A DNA stretch of 64,000 bases, taken from contig CANHDJ010000005.1 of the NCBI GenBank assembly GCA_947459425.1, positions 1 to 64,000 on the forward strand, read 5' to 3'. The DNA comes from Ignavibacteria bacterium. GTDB lineage: Bacteria > Bacteroidota > Ignavibacteria > Kapaibacteriales > UBA4661. Below the pieces are notes generated by a model that was given only the letters and a program-made list of their open reading frames with translations, searched no databases and was not told the DNA's origin. Of the stretch, positions 49,434-59,575 are shown piece by piece (position 1 is the stretch's first letter; each line of letters starts with the position of its first letter). The translations under genes were made by a program, and so were the position numbers.

Positions 49434-50225
49434 ATGGAACACATTCAAACTCTCTCGACTCTGCGCGGACGACTGGTTTTGCGCGATATTGTCCGCGAAT
49501 TGCGGTATGAAAAACAGGTCAGCAGCATCACGACATTGCTGACGTGCTGGCGGCTTTGTTGCTTCGAGCGCGAGGTGTACAGGTACAGCAAGCGCCAAGT
49601 GACGGTAATACACAAACTTGGGCTGTTTCGCGGAACATCACTCTGGTTGCAGGAGGTCGTCAATCGATTCTATTTTTCGACCATCAATTCTCTGGTGTAT
49701 TTGGGAGCCGCTATTTTGCTCGTGGTCATCTCCGGCTATCGCTTCACCGATCGCGTCGATACGAAATTGGTGATAGCTGGCGTGGGGTTGGAGGCACTTA
49801 TGCTGGTTATTCTTTTTGTCGTCATGTTTTTCTCGCCGTCGGACGATATTGACATGGAGGATGTCGCTGCCGAAACCGAAGATTCCAGTGAAATGCGCGA
49901 ATTGATTGGCGAAATCGGTGATATTGCTACCGACTACGCATCCGCCGGAGTCCGCTTGGAATCTATTGCGGTGGCACTCGCCGATGTAACCGCACGGCAG
50001 GACGAGCTTTTGGGAGCAGTCAACGACGTAGCCCGCGCCGTCTCCTTTGCCGCCAACCCGCAACCGGAATTTATCGAAACTATGCGCCAAACGAATCTTA
50101 CGCTGCAAGCCTTTCACCTCAACGTCCAAGCACTCGTCGAAGCCACGCACACGCTTCGGCGTGAGGAAATACAACGCGCTGTGCGTGTTGAAGTCGAGCG
50201 GATGTTGGAGCAGCGTATTCGCTAA
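49434..50225 (+). CDS. hypothetical membrane protein with two TM helices and a helical C-terminal region
   Basis: LVYLGAAILLVVISGY and LEALMLVILFVVMFF. Confidence 0.65.
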   Translation: MEHIQTLSTLRGRLVLRDIVRELRYEKQVSSITTLLTCWRLCCFEREVYRYSKRQVTVIHKLGLFRGTSLWLQEVVNRFYFSTINSLVYLGAAILLVVISGYRFTDRVDTKLVIAGVGLEALMLVILFVVMFFSPSDDIDMEDVAAETEDSSEMRELIGEIGDIATDYASAGVRLESIAVALADVTARQDELLGAVNDVARAVSFAANPQPEFIETMRQTNLTLQAFHLNVQALVEATHTLRREEIQRAVRVEVERMLEQRIR

Positions 50226-50312
50226 TCATAACGACAATGCGCAGAGACAGCGCATAGCTCAAATGGCGTAATGAAAGCACCATAAAAACCCAAACACTGG
50301 CTATTTTGCTAT

Positions 50313-50361
50313 AAAAAAATGGCGTAACTGCTTCAACGTGAGCAATTACGCCATTTTTTTG
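50313..50361. terminator. bidirectional terminator
   Basis: AAAAAAATGGCGTAA ... TTACGCCATTTTTTT. Confidence 0.9.
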
Positions 50362-50386
50362 AGTACGAAGAAAACCAGACCGTTTT

Positions 50387-50635
50387 CTACCCTTTCAACA
50401 TCCGATAGCCACCCAACAACACCAATGAGCCAACGATTGCCAGACCAAAGCTGCGAAGATTGAAGCCCGAAATATCGCCAAAGCCCAAAAATGTGCCAAT
50501 CCAACCGCCCAGAATGCCACCGGCAATACCGATGATGCTCGTAATAATCCAACCGCCCGGATCTTTGCCTGGCATAATCCATTTTGCCAGCGCCCCAGCT
50601 ATTAAGCCAAAAACAATCCAAGAAATAATACCCAT
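50387..50635 (-). CDS. GlsB/YeaQ/YmgE family stress-response membrane protein
   Basis: MGIISWIVFGLIAGALAKWIMPGKDPGGWIITSIIGIAGGILGGWIG. Confidence 0.92.
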   Translation of the reverse strand: MGIISWIVFGLIAGALAKWIMPGKDPGGWIITSIIGIAGGILGGWIGTFLGFGDISGFNLRSFGLAIVGSLVLLGGYRMLKG

Positions 50636-50686
50636 TACGTCTCTCCTCTGAATAAAAATGAAACAAAAACCGTTGCTCAACGGGTG

Positions 50687-51292
50687 CTATAAATTACGCA
50701 ATTTCTCTCGCCAATTTCCCACAAAACCGATAACACGCCGCAAATAACCGATAAGTTTGGGAATAATGATAAATGCCGCAACAACGCCGACGACAACAAC
50801 GGCAATCATTACCATCGGATAGTACACCGCCAGCGATACGCCGCCGATTGTCAGCACGTCCTCTGCTGCGCTGACGGCGATATTGGAGACGGGTTCGGGA
50901 CTGGTGTTGATGGCAGCACGGGTGGTGGCTTTGGTGGTGTGCGACGTTAATGCCAAACCACCGCCGATAAGGAGCGCAATCGTCTGAATTGTTGAATCAA
51001 ACGTCGTGACACTCGCCGCCGCCAATACCGCACCCGCCGGAACACGAATAAAGGTGTGAATGGCATCCCACGCCGTATCAACGGCAGGAATTTTATCGGC
51101 AACAAATTCTACACAGTACATCGCTCCGGCAATACCAATAACCCACCAATTCGTCAAAGCGTCCAAACTGCCCGGCAAAGGAACGTGCGCAAAACGTCCC
51201 AACAAGCCAAGCGTGGCGACTGTTGCGTAAAGATTCACGCCAGAAAGCCACGATGACCCCATTGCCATTGCCAATGTACTGGTTGTGTCCAT
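50687..51292 (-). CDS. DUF4126-type membrane protein
   Basis: GSSWLSGVNLYATVATLGLLGRF...VEFVADKIPAVDTAWDAIHTFIRVPAGAVLAA. Confidence 0.88.
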   Translation of the reverse strand: MDTTSTLAMAMGSSWLSGVNLYATVATLGLLGRFAHVPLPGSLDALTNWWVIGIAGAMYCVEFVADKIPAVDTAWDAIHTFIRVPAGAVLAAASVTTFDSTIQTIALLIGGGLALTSHTTKATTRAAINTSPEPVSNIAVSAAEDVLTIGGVSLAVYYPMVMIAVVVVGVVAAFIIIPKLIGYLRRVIGFVGNWREKLRNL

Positions 51293-51343
51293 GATACTTA
51301 CGAGATGGAATGAAGAAAAGGCGGTTTTATCAATCTGGTCTTT

Positions 51344-52579
51344 TCAATAAAAGAAATGAACTTGAAGATTCCACCGCGTGGCAGTAACGCGCTCATTGTC
51401 GTAGAAACGCCATTCGGGGCGGAGTTCGATGTAGGGCAGCGGAAACCACTGCACCCCAACGGTCAGATTATTAGCAAAAGTCGTATTTTTTTCATTGATG
51501 TTGACCAATGACTCTGTGCGCCCTTGTTCATAGCGCACGTAGGGATAGAGCCACGCAAAGGGGCGATAGGTCAGTTCCAACGTCCAATTGCGGGCAGAAA
51601 AACTCTTGCTAACATCCGCTATCAGATACTCACCCATCAGCGAAAGTTTATCCGTCAAGCCTACGCCCGCAAATATACTCAGCATTTGGAGATTACCATT
51701 CGCCAAAATCGACGAGCCGAGGTAGGAATTCAGAGCATGATCTTCGGTGCGAAGCCAGAATTTTACCCGTCCCGTTAGTGTTGGCGAGCGGAGTTGACGG
51801 GCAAAGGAAGAATCCGGCGCGATGGTATTGCCGATAATAGAGCCAAACGAACCATCACGGTATTCCGTATTGATAGCCGATAAATTTTGCGGTAAAAATG
51901 CGCCTACCGAGAGCGAAAGCCATTGCAAGCCGTCATATTGCAGTTCTGCACCCCAATCCGCATACATCGGCGGAATGAGCGGTTTTGGAAAAGCACCCGC
52001 CACCTGACGAATGAGCATGGTGTGGTCGTCGTAGCGAACACCAATGGTGGGCTGGAAATGCCCAACACGCAAGAGCGGCAGTGTAATGCCGGGCTGAATC
52101 AGCGCTGAAGCCGTCCAACCGGATTGCCCCCGATACGTTCCCCGTGCAGACTCCCATAACGAAGCCGCATCGAAGCCGCCTTCTAGGGTCAACCACTCCA
52201 ATCCATTCAGTTTTAATGCGCCGTAGAGCGCTAATTGCATCGGGAAAAACTTTCGAGGCGCAGCATCTCGTATAGGTGAGCGAGTCATCTGCCCACGCAA
52301 ATCCATGCCAATCGTAAGTTGCCCGTCAATATAGCTATTCGATTCGCCATCCAACGCATAGAGTTCGCGCAGAAGCGGAATATCCTTCGGATTCAGCATT
52401 GATGCGTCTTTGGCGACATACCAGCCCAGTTCGCTGCGAATGCCGCCACCTTGTGCGTTCACGTGGCACGTCAAGCAGCGATTTCCAGTTAATAAGGAAA
52501 ATTGAGGAAGAGCCGCAAGAGGAGGTACTTCCAACGTACAGAGAATGAGAACTATGCAAAAACGGGCAAGAATATTCAT
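51344..52579 (-). CDS. outer membrane barrel-like protein with N-terminal CXXCH haem-binding motif
   Basis: Signal peptide then LLTGNRCLTCHVNAQGGG, followed by barrel-like strands ending WNLQVHFFY. Confidence 0.8.
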   Translation of the reverse strand: MNILARFCIVLILCTLEVPPLAALPQFSLLTGNRCLTCHVNAQGGGIRSELGWYVAKDASMLNPKDIPLLRELYALDGESNSYIDGQLTIGMDLRGQMTRSPIRDAAPRKFFPMQLALYGALKLNGLEWLTLEGGFDAASLWESARGTYRGQSGWTASALIQPGITLPLLRVGHFQPTIGVRYDDHTMLIRQVAGAFPKPLIPPMYADWGAELQYDGLQWLSLSVGAFLPQNLSAINTEYRDGSFGSIIGNTIAPDSSFARQLRSPTLTGRVKFWLRTEDHALNSYLGSSILANGNLQMLSIFAGVGLTDKLSLMGEYLIADVSKSFSARNWTLELTYRPFAWLYPYVRYEQGRTESLVNINEKNTTFANNLTVGVQWFPLPYIELRPEWRFYDNERVTATRWNLQVHFFY

Positions 52580-52611
52580 GGCGATTCGTTGTTAAAAGAG
52601 AATGGGAAAAA

Positions 52612-53562
52612 CTATTTGCCTTGTGTACGACCAATAACCTGTTCACGCTTCGTTATCGGCTCGACGGTGTAGCCTTGCTTACGCAGAAGCATTATCACGC
52701 CATTGTCTCCAACCAAATGCCCCGCACCGACAGCAAAAAATGTCGGCTTTGCCGTCATCATTTTTTCAATGCGTGGCAGCCATAATTTGTTTCTGGCATC
52801 AAGAAGCGTCTTGGTATATTCCTTGCTGCTAGGTTGGCTGGCAAGTAGAGGCTCGCTGGCAAGGGATTGCATTGTACCAATGATGTTTTCTGCTTTGTAC
52901 TCTTGTGCCGCTCTTCGTAAATCTGCTTGGATTTTCTTCCAATATGGTATCATCGCAACGATACTTTGTGTGAGAAGAGAATCAAACTTGGGTGCCGTTA
53001 CCCCAAGTTTTGTGCGGTCTTCGGTGGTTTCTAGTCCGGTAAATTCATGGTTATAGCCGCGTGTTTCGTTATCGCGTCTCGAAACCCCAATAACAACGTC
53101 CTCCGCACCTGTTTTCATGCAATCAAGCATCTTTCCTATCATTCGACGTACCAGAAGTGGCGGGCGGGTCTTTGTCCAGATACTATCAGGGATGAAAAGC
53201 GTTGTCGTCATAAAATGTCGGAGGCGCTGATAATCCTTTTCCTCTAGCCAGCGCTTATAGCTATCGGTATCGGTGAGCATATATTGCTGTAGCGCATTGG
53301 TCATATCTTGCTTATTAAAAAAATCCATTTCAAAGGCGATGCGTTGACATTTATTCATTGCCTCAATAGTCTGCCCACGCAAGATGAAATCCTGCACGCA
53401 AATCAGATGAATAGTGCCGTACAAATAAGAAGGCTGTGTCAATTTCTTGCCCGAAATTCGCCATAACAGCGAGTTCTCAAGAGGCTTTTGAGCAGAGAGA
53501 GTGGTATGCAATAGCATCATTGCCAAGACAATAATGAGTAGTTTTATCAAGTGTTTACGCAT
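52612..53562 (-). CDS. TraB/GumN family protein
   Basis: SLLWRISGKKLTQPSYLYGTIHLIC; KPTFFAVGAGHLVGDNGVIMLLRKQGYTVEPI. Confidence 0.9.
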   Translation of the reverse strand: MRKHLIKLLIIVLAMMLLHTTLSAQKPLENSLLWRISGKKLTQPSYLYGTIHLICVQDFILRGQTIEAMNKCQRIAFEMDFFNKQDMTNALQQYMLTDTDSYKRWLEEKDYQRLRHFMTTTLFIPDSIWTKTRPPLLVRRMIGKMLDCMKTGAEDVVIGVSRRDNETRGYNHEFTGLETTEDRTKLGVTAPKFDSLLTQSIVAMIPYWKKIQADLRRAAQEYKAENIIGTMQSLASEPLLASQPSSKEYTKTLLDARNKLWLPRIEKMMTAKPTFFAVGAGHLVGDNGVIMLLRKQGYTVEPITKREQVIGRTQGK

Positions 53563-53584
53563 AAGCAGTGGCAAAGGAAAAATT

Positions 53585-54757
53585 TTACAAACCAATCGCC
53601 TGAAAAATAACCGTAAAAATTGCATCCAGCAAAATAATTAAAAATATACCACTCACCACTGCCGATGTCGTAAAATGCCCAACACTCTCAGCACCGCCGC
53701 GCACCTGAAAACCGCGCATACAGCCGACAAGAGCAATCACCGCGCCCAACACGACACTTTTCAGCAAACCGCTTGCTAAATGTGCAACGGTGAGTGCAAC
53801 TTTTGTTTCGTTCAAATACCCACTCACACTGAGTTTTAGCGCTCCAATGCCAATGAGCAAACCGCCAAACATTCCGGCAATATCAGAAAACAGCACCAAA
53901 AGTGGCATCACGCAGACCACCGCCACCACACGCGGCATCACAAGGAAACGCATAGGATTGAAACCCATCGTGGTGAGTGCGTCAATCTCTTCGGCAACCT
54001 GCATCGTGCCAATTTCGGCAGCAAAGGCAGCACCGGAGCGCCCTGCAACGATAATTGCCGTCATAAGAGGTGCTAATTCTCGTGCCATCGAAATCGCAAC
54101 CATGTCCGCTAGGTATATTTCCGCACCAAACTGTGCAAGCTGCATTGCGCCTTGATAGCCGACAATAACGCCCATCAAAAAACCTACCAAAGCAACAATC
54201 GGCAGAGCGCTCACTCCCGCTTTGGTGACTTGTGCCGGAAAATCACTCCAACGAATGGAGCGTGGCGCACGAATCAAGTACGTCAGATTGATAAAAAATT
54301 CACCAAAAAACTCAACAAAAAATCGCACGTCCGCCCAGACTTGAAGCGTCGCCTCGCCGACGCTTTCCACGTAGCGGTGGAGCGATGTTTCTGCTGGCGG
54401 TTCGACGTGCTTTTCGAGTAAAGGGCGCTCCAAAAGCGTGATAAAATCTTGCATTTGCTCATGAATATACTGTACATCCAGCACAATTCCACGCTCTTTG
54501 CAAAAACGCTTTGCCGTTGCCAGCCAAATAACCACGTAGGAGTCATATTCTTCCACTGCTGCCATATCCACTGTAAGACGCTTGTGAGCGGATGCTTCCA
54601 AGCCAGCAAACAGAAGTATTTGTGCGGCTTCGTAGGCGCTGGCATCACTGAGCGTACAACGCCCTTCGGTAATACGGCAGTAGGTATAGGTTTGGAACTG
54701 CTGCACATCCAGCAGCGAGGCAGTTTTTGTGGAGGCTTGTGGTGATGAGGTGTTCAT
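53585..54757 (-). CDS. MlaE-family ABC transporter permease with N-terminal STAS-like domain
   Basis: GVSALPIVALVGFLMGVIVGYQGAMQLAQFGAEIYLADMVAISMARELAPLMTAIIVAGRSGAAFAAEIGTMQVAEEIDAL. Confidence 0.92.
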   Translation of the reverse strand: MNTSSPQASTKTASLLDVQQFQTYTYCRITEGRCTLSDASAYEAAQILLFAGLEASAHKRLTVDMAAVEEYDSYVVIWLATAKRFCKERGIVLDVQYIHEQMQDFITLLERPLLEKHVEPPAETSLHRYVESVGEATLQVWADVRFFVEFFGEFFINLTYLIRAPRSIRWSDFPAQVTKAGVSALPIVALVGFLMGVIVGYQGAMQLAQFGAEIYLADMVAISMARELAPLMTAIIVAGRSGAAFAAEIGTMQVAEEIDALTTMGFNPMRFLVMPRVVAVVCVMPLLVLFSDIAGMFGGLLIGIGALKLSVSGYLNETKVALTVAHLASGLLKSVVLGAVIALVGCMRGFQVRGGAESVGHFTTSAVVSGIFLIILLDAIFTVIFQAIGL

Positions 54758-54774
54758 GGTGGTTCGGGAATACA

Positions 54775-54812
54775 AAAGCCCGTCGTTCAGGGGAAAACGG
54801 GCTTTCTTGTTA
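54775..54812 (-). terminator. terminator
   Basis: AAAGCCCGT ... ACGGGCTTT with short T tail on the minus strand. Confidence 0.6.
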
Positions 54813-54829
54813 TGGTATTGTGCATATCA

Positions 54830-55519
54830 TTAAAAGCCCACGCGAAGGAAAATACTCGCAGAGCCTGTCGCATCGGCAAACACTTTTACCGGGTCATCAC
54901 CCGTCAGGCGGAGTAACAAAAAGTGTCCCTGTGTCCGCAAGCCAATATCAACCATTTTCGACAAGGGAATAACATAATCAATTTTCAGATGCCCGCCAAA
55001 CACCAAGCCATTACTATATGCGTATGCCGAAGGCGGATAGGTGCGAAGTGCGGGAAGCGAGTCAAGTCGTAAGGGGAGAGATGGTAGCGCCGTTCCGACA
55101 GTCCCTTGCCAGCGAAATTGAAATGTCGCGCCCGCACCAAAACGAAATCCCGATAAAAAGCCGCTACTGAATGGCGCAAGCATCACCGTACCATCAATAG
55201 TTGAATAATTCCGAAAGAATATGGAGTAGTCAGAAACACTGCTTTGCGATGGTGGACTGCCGAAGGCGACAGAATACGCGGATTGCTGAAAGGAGAGTTC
55301 CATTTCCACACCTTGAAGAATTGACCGCGTGTAGGTTGCCGACAAGAGCGCCGATGAGCCGCCGCTAGTAGCACCAAGAACACCAAGCGCAACACCAAGC
55401 CGATTGGAGACCTCGCTTTGCGCAGCACCCATGTTTTGCAAAGGATTGGTTTCTTGCGCTGCAAGAGGCAGCAATGCGCCAAGCAGCATCAAACCTGAGA
55501 GAAAAGCACGTTTGAGCAT
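54830..55519 (-). CDS. hypothetical outer membrane protein
   Basis: Signal peptide MLKRAFLSGLMLLGALLPLAAQ, barrel-like strands, terminal ASIFLRVGF. Confidence 0.7.
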   Translation of the reverse strand: MLKRAFLSGLMLLGALLPLAAQETNPLQNMGAAQSEVSNRLGVALGVLGATSGGSSALLSATYTRSILQGVEMELSFQQSAYSVAFGSPPSQSSVSDYSIFFRNYSTIDGTVMLAPFSSGFLSGFRFGAGATFQFRWQGTVGTALPSLPLRLDSLPALRTYPPSAYAYSNGLVFGGHLKIDYVIPLSKMVDIGLRTQGHFLLLRLTGDDPVKVFADATGSASIFLRVGF

Positions 55520-55565
55520 AGTTTTTCAAAAAGATGATTGGAAAGGTTTCTATTTCACAAGCAAT

Positions 55566-55613
55566 AAAAAGAGCCTTGTTTGTACATTAAAAAATGCTTC
55601 AAACAAGGCTCTC
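55566..55613 (-). terminator. terminator after sucC
   Basis: Minus strand AGAGCCTTGTTT ... AAACAAGGCTCTTTTT. Confidence 0.85.
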
Positions 55614-55633
55614 ATAGCTATTGACGGGACTGT

Positions 55634-56875
55634 TTAGAGTTTATCCACCGTCTCTTTAACTTTCCGGGCTGCTTCTTCCAGCGTCGAACCTACGGAGAAC
55701 GTCAAACCGGATTTCTCCAAGATTTGACGCGCTTCTACGGCATTTGTGCCATCCAAGCGAATAATACACGGCACATTCAAACTCACTTCTTTCGAGGCTT
55801 GGATAATACCGTTAGCCACACGGTCACAGCGCACGATACCGCCGAAAATATTGATAAAAACAGCTTTCACATTCGGGTCGGAAAGCATGATGCGGAATGC
55901 GTTGGAGATGCGATGAACATTCGCTCCACCCCCTACGTCCAAGAAATTCGCGGGTTTGCCACCAGCGAGCTGGATTACGTCCATCGTCGCCATTGCCAAG
56001 CCAGCGCCATTGACCATACAACCCACGTTACCATCAAGTTTGATATAGTTCAAGTCGTATTTGGAAGCCTCAATCTCAAGCGGCTCTTCTTCTTCGAGGT
56101 CGCGGAGTTCGGCGTAATCAGGGTGGCGGTAGATAGCGTTGTCGTCGAAGGTCACTTTTGCGTCGAGAGCGATAAATTTATCGTCGCCTGTGCGCACAAG
56201 CGGGTTGACTTCAAGCATTGCGCAGTCCATTTCCTCGTAAGCGCGGTAGAGTTTTTGAATGAAATCGACAAAACTTTTGAGTGCATCGCCCGCAAGCCCA
56301 AGTCCCATGCCCAAACGACGTGCTTGGAATGCGCGAAAACCCGTTACGGGGTCAACATATTCGCGGAGAATTTTTTCGGGATGATGTTCTGCGACTTCCT
56401 CAATCTCCATGCCGCCTTCGGTAGAAGCCATGATGAGGTTTTGTGAGGTTTGGCGGTCAAGCAAAATGCTTAAATAATACTCTTTGGCAATGTTCATGCC
56501 TTCTTCGATGAACATTCGGCGAACGATTTTTCCTTCGCTACCGGTTTGGATCGTAACAAGTTTATTACCAATAGTTGCTTTTGCAATTTTGTACGCACGG
56601 TCAGCAAGGTTCCCTTCCAACAGCACCGATACACCGCGAACCTGCTTGCCGTCTATTTCTTGAGCCGCGCCGGAGGCAACATCATGCACAACGCCCTTGC
56701 CGCGCCCGCCAGCATGAATCTGTGATTTGATCACAATGACTTTATGCCCTTTTTGGACGAATTCTTTGAACGCAATCTCCCCTGCCTGCTCAGGCGAATG
56801 GACAACATGACCCGTCGGCACAGGAACGCCATATTTGCGGAGCAGCGCTTTTGCTTGGTACTCGTGGATATTCAT
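55634..56875 (-). CDS. sucC: ADP-forming succinate-CoA ligase subunit beta
   Basis: MNIHEYQAKALLRKYGVPVPTGHV; IHAGGRGKGVV; NGAGLAMATMDVIQLAGGKPANFLDVGGGA; FINIFGGIVRCDRVANGI. Confidence 0.97.
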   Translation of the reverse strand: MNIHEYQAKALLRKYGVPVPTGHVVHSPEQAGEIAFKEFVQKGHKVIVIKSQIHAGGRGKGVVHDVASGAAQEIDGKQVRGVSVLLEGNLADRAYKIAKATIGNKLVTIQTGSEGKIVRRMFIEEGMNIAKEYYLSILLDRQTSQNLIMASTEGGMEIEEVAEHHPEKILREYVDPVTGFRAFQARRLGMGLGLAGDALKSFVDFIQKLYRAYEEMDCAMLEVNPLVRTGDDKFIALDAKVTFDDNAIYRHPDYAELRDLEEEEPLEIEASKYDLNYIKLDGNVGCMVNGAGLAMATMDVIQLAGGKPANFLDVGGGANVHRISNAFRIMLSDPNVKAVFINIFGGIVRCDRVANGIIQASKEVSLNVPCIIRLDGTNAVEARQILEKSGLTFSVGSTLEEAARKVKETVDKL

Positions 56876-56974
56876 AGCTTGTTACAAGAAGTTTGAGTGA
56901 AAAAAATTTATACGAATTGCCGTTGTAAGGAATGGAAGCAAGAATTGACAAGGCTTTGAGGCTTCGGAAGCCAT

Positions 56975-57016
56975 AAAAAAACCGAAAAGACTTGCAAATT
57001 TACAAGTCTTCTCGGT
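56975..57016 (-). terminator. terminator
   Basis: Minus strand CCGAGAAGACTTG-loop-CAAGTCTTTTCGGTTTTTTT. Confidence 0.85.
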
Positions 57017-57055
57017 GATTTCAAACTATTTCGGCAGCAAAGGGCAAATGTTTTC

Positions 57056-57994
57056 TTATTTCTGCTCTTTCACCATCAATTTCATGGTCTCATAATCAAC
57101 ACCCGTGCGGCGAAGAAACTCGCGGTAGGAATCATTGAAGATTTCTACATCGCCGCCTATTGTTGCTGCATCTTTGTACGCCGTCATTGCGCGGTACGTC
57201 AAGCCGTTTTGCTCGTAGAACGCACCCAGCATCAATTTATCCAATGCGCCAGCTTGTGTGCCTTGCTCTTGACGCAATGCCTGAAGCTGACCGCTCAAGG
57301 ATGCCGTTTCTGCCTCGTTCATCACGTAGAAGCAATAGCTTTCCGCAGGAACTTGCGCGTTGGTCTGCGTGACGCTCCAGTAGTAGCAACGGTCTTTTTC
57401 CAAATTCAACGCTTTCAAATTCACTGCCAACTGTGTTTCGGTCAATTCTTTTTTGAAGCGAACGGTTTGGCTTGCGTCGGTGATGGTGAAAAGATAGTTT
57501 GCTGGTTTGCCATCTACCGAACCGTGCCACGTAAAGGTCATTTCGTCATCAATCGTTTTGGTGGTGCGTGGCGAAATAAGGCGGAGTTTGTTGACGTTCA
57601 GCGACATTTCCACGCTTGCGCTCTTGATATTTTTGCCTTCCTCAGCGCCTTTGACCGAATTAACAACGAAACCAACAAGTTTGTCCATCCCATTAGATTT
57701 TTCGGAAACATTTTTCAAGAGGTCTTTCACCATGACAGAGCCTTCGCTGCGGAGTTCGACAGCTTTACCGCTTTTGTGAACCAAGCCGAGATAGACGGGT
57801 CCCTCCATACTGAGCAAATCGGTCGAGGTTAAGCCGGAGCCAACGGTGACGAGTTTCTGTGTGCGCTTGAGCGTGATTTTGCCTTTGCAAGCAATCACTT
57901 TGAAAATTTCATCGCCTTGCGAGAACGCGAGAGCGGGGAGCATAACCGCGAAGGTCATAGCGAAAGCGAGGGTTTTGAATGTGCGTGTCATCAT
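57056..57994 (-). CDS. FecR-like-domain secreted protein
   Basis: Signal peptide at MMTRTFKTLAFAMTFAVMLPALAFSQ; FKVIACKGKITLKRTQKLVTVGSGLTSTDLLSMEG...VELRSEGSV. Confidence 0.65.
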   Translation of the reverse strand: MMTRTFKTLAFAMTFAVMLPALAFSQGDEIFKVIACKGKITLKRTQKLVTVGSGLTSTDLLSMEGPVYLGLVHKSGKAVELRSEGSVMVKDLLKNVSEKSNGMDKLVGFVVNSVKGAEEGKNIKSASVEMSLNVNKLRLISPRTTKTIDDEMTFTWHGSVDGKPANYLFTITDASQTVRFKKELTETQLAVNLKALNLEKDRCYYWSVTQTNAQVPAESYCFYVMNEAETASLSGQLQALRQEQGTQAGALDKLMLGAFYEQNGLTYRAMTAYKDAATIGGDVEIFNDSYREFLRRTGVDYETMKLMVKEQK

Positions 57995-58188
57995 GACAAT
58001 TCCTAGAAATGAGGATGGTGAAAAATATATTTGAGTCGTTGTTGAGAGAATATCTTCGCCGTGTAAAAGGTTGTTGGAGAAGATACTTGTACAAAAGTAA
58101 CAGTTTCTTTGCAGATGCACAACAAGTTTGGGGCGAAACGACATGGAATAGGGGTAATCTATAACTGCCGAGTAGCGATATTGTTGGT

Positions 58189-59409
58189 TTACATTTGAAC
58201 GCGCTGCTCTTTCCGCAAGGTTTGAAGCGGGTAGAACGTCCCGCGCCAGGCAATTCCGCCCTTGCGCGTAGTTTGCCACGCTGAACGCAGCATCAGAGCG
58301 ATGGTCAAAAGGAAGGAGAGCGGCATCGTGGCAAAAAATATCGGCTCAAGCGGCAGCCGTTTTCGCATCACCAAGGTCGCCAGTAGTGGCAACACAAAAT
58401 GGACACACAGCACCAGACCGACCAGAACCATGTTTCCATGCGCCCAAAGCGCCCACAACGCCGCAAGATAAGGCAGCAGCACCATCGCGGCAATCTGCGA
58501 CACCCGCCAGAGCATCACGCGCCAGCGATAGCGCCCGAACCCCGCAAAGAAATTTTTCTCAAAGCCGTGCGCTATCTCGCCAAAGGTGGCATACCACTCC
58601 AAATGCAGCACCCCGACACCGTTTGCGGCATCGCACCGCGCACCGGAGCGTTTCATCATCATTCCCAGACCAAGGTCGTCAATAACTTCCATTTTAAGCC
58701 ATTCAAAACCCAACGTTTTCCGAAAAGCGCTTGTACGCACGAGATTAAAAGCGCCCACTCCGACAAATGCCGATGATTGTGGATTGCGGAGGCTTCGCAA
58801 GCGCAGGCTAAAAAGAAACAGCGATGCAAATCCCGCAATAGTGACCGACACCAACCACTGCTGCCAAACATTGGAAGAAGCGGGCTTGCGGGTTTCGGGA
58901 ACAACGACAAGATGGTCGAGGTGTTGCGCTTCAGCAAGGGAAAGGGCAAGCGTGAGAGCATCGGGCGCAAAGTGAATATCGGCATCGGTAAAAAGCAAAA
59001 ATTCACCAGAAGCCTCTTTGGATGCGGTGTGCAGGGCATGAACTTTGCCAAGCCAGCCATCAGGAAGCACTGCGATATGCAACGGCTTAACGCGCTTGTC
59101 GTGAAACGCTATACGGTCAATAATCGCGCCTGTCCCATCGGTCGAACGGTCGTTGACAATAAGAAACTCCACATCGGGATAATCGGTGGCAAGCAAGGAT
59201 TGGAGAGCCTTTTCGAGAGTTTTTTCTTCATTACACGCCGCGACGATGACGCTGAGGCGTGGCAATACTATTGGTTGGGCGAACGCATTTTGGCGCAAAT
59301 TCTTGAGCGAAAGTCCGTTTATGCCAACGATGGTAAAAAAGACAAACCACGCTGCCAACGCCAAGAGAACAAGAATCGTTGGTGAGTCGAGTGTGAAGGG
59401 AAAAAGCAT
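58189..59409 (-). CDS. family 2 glycosyltransferase (membrane-associated, HpnB-like)
   Basis: [61 protein letters not shown]; several TM helices. Confidence 0.88.
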   Translation of the reverse strand: MLFPFTLDSPTILVLLALAAWFVFFTIVGINGLSLKNLRQNAFAQPIVLPRLSVIVAACNEEKTLEKALQSLLATDYPDVEFLIVNDRSTDGTGAIIDRIAFHDKRVKPLHIAVLPDGWLGKVHALHTASKEASGEFLLFTDADIHFAPDALTLALSLAEAQHLDHLVVVPETRKPASSNVWQQWLVSVTIAGFASLFLFSLRLRSLRNPQSSAFVGVGAFNLVRTSAFRKTLGFEWLKMEVIDDLGLGMMMKRSGARCDAANGVGVLHLEWYATFGEIAHGFEKNFFAGFGRYRWRVMLWRVSQIAAMVLLPYLAALWALWAHGNMVLVGLVLCVHFVLPLLATLVMRKRLPLEPIFFATMPLSFLLTIALMLRSAWQTTRKGGIAWRGTFYPLQTLRKEQRVQM

Positions 59410-59575
59410 TTGCGAAATGGGTGGTGGTGAGAAGAGAGCAAAATTTTTCGTAAATGCGAAAACCTTTGCGCAAATTTCTGAAAAAGCGCGTAACTTGCAA
59501 ATCTCTTGCGCACAGTGCGCTTTCACATCAACGATAATCCACTTCATTTATTTCAAATTTCGCATACCTACCGTT

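Noticed and set aside
50245-50280. tRNA D-arm-like string (AGCGCATAGCTCAAATGGCGTAATG)
   Set aside because: No matching anticodon and T arms could be found; not a tRNA.
55634-56875. sucC without adjacent sucD
   Set aside because: Separation of sucC and sucD is common in many lineages; not informative alone.
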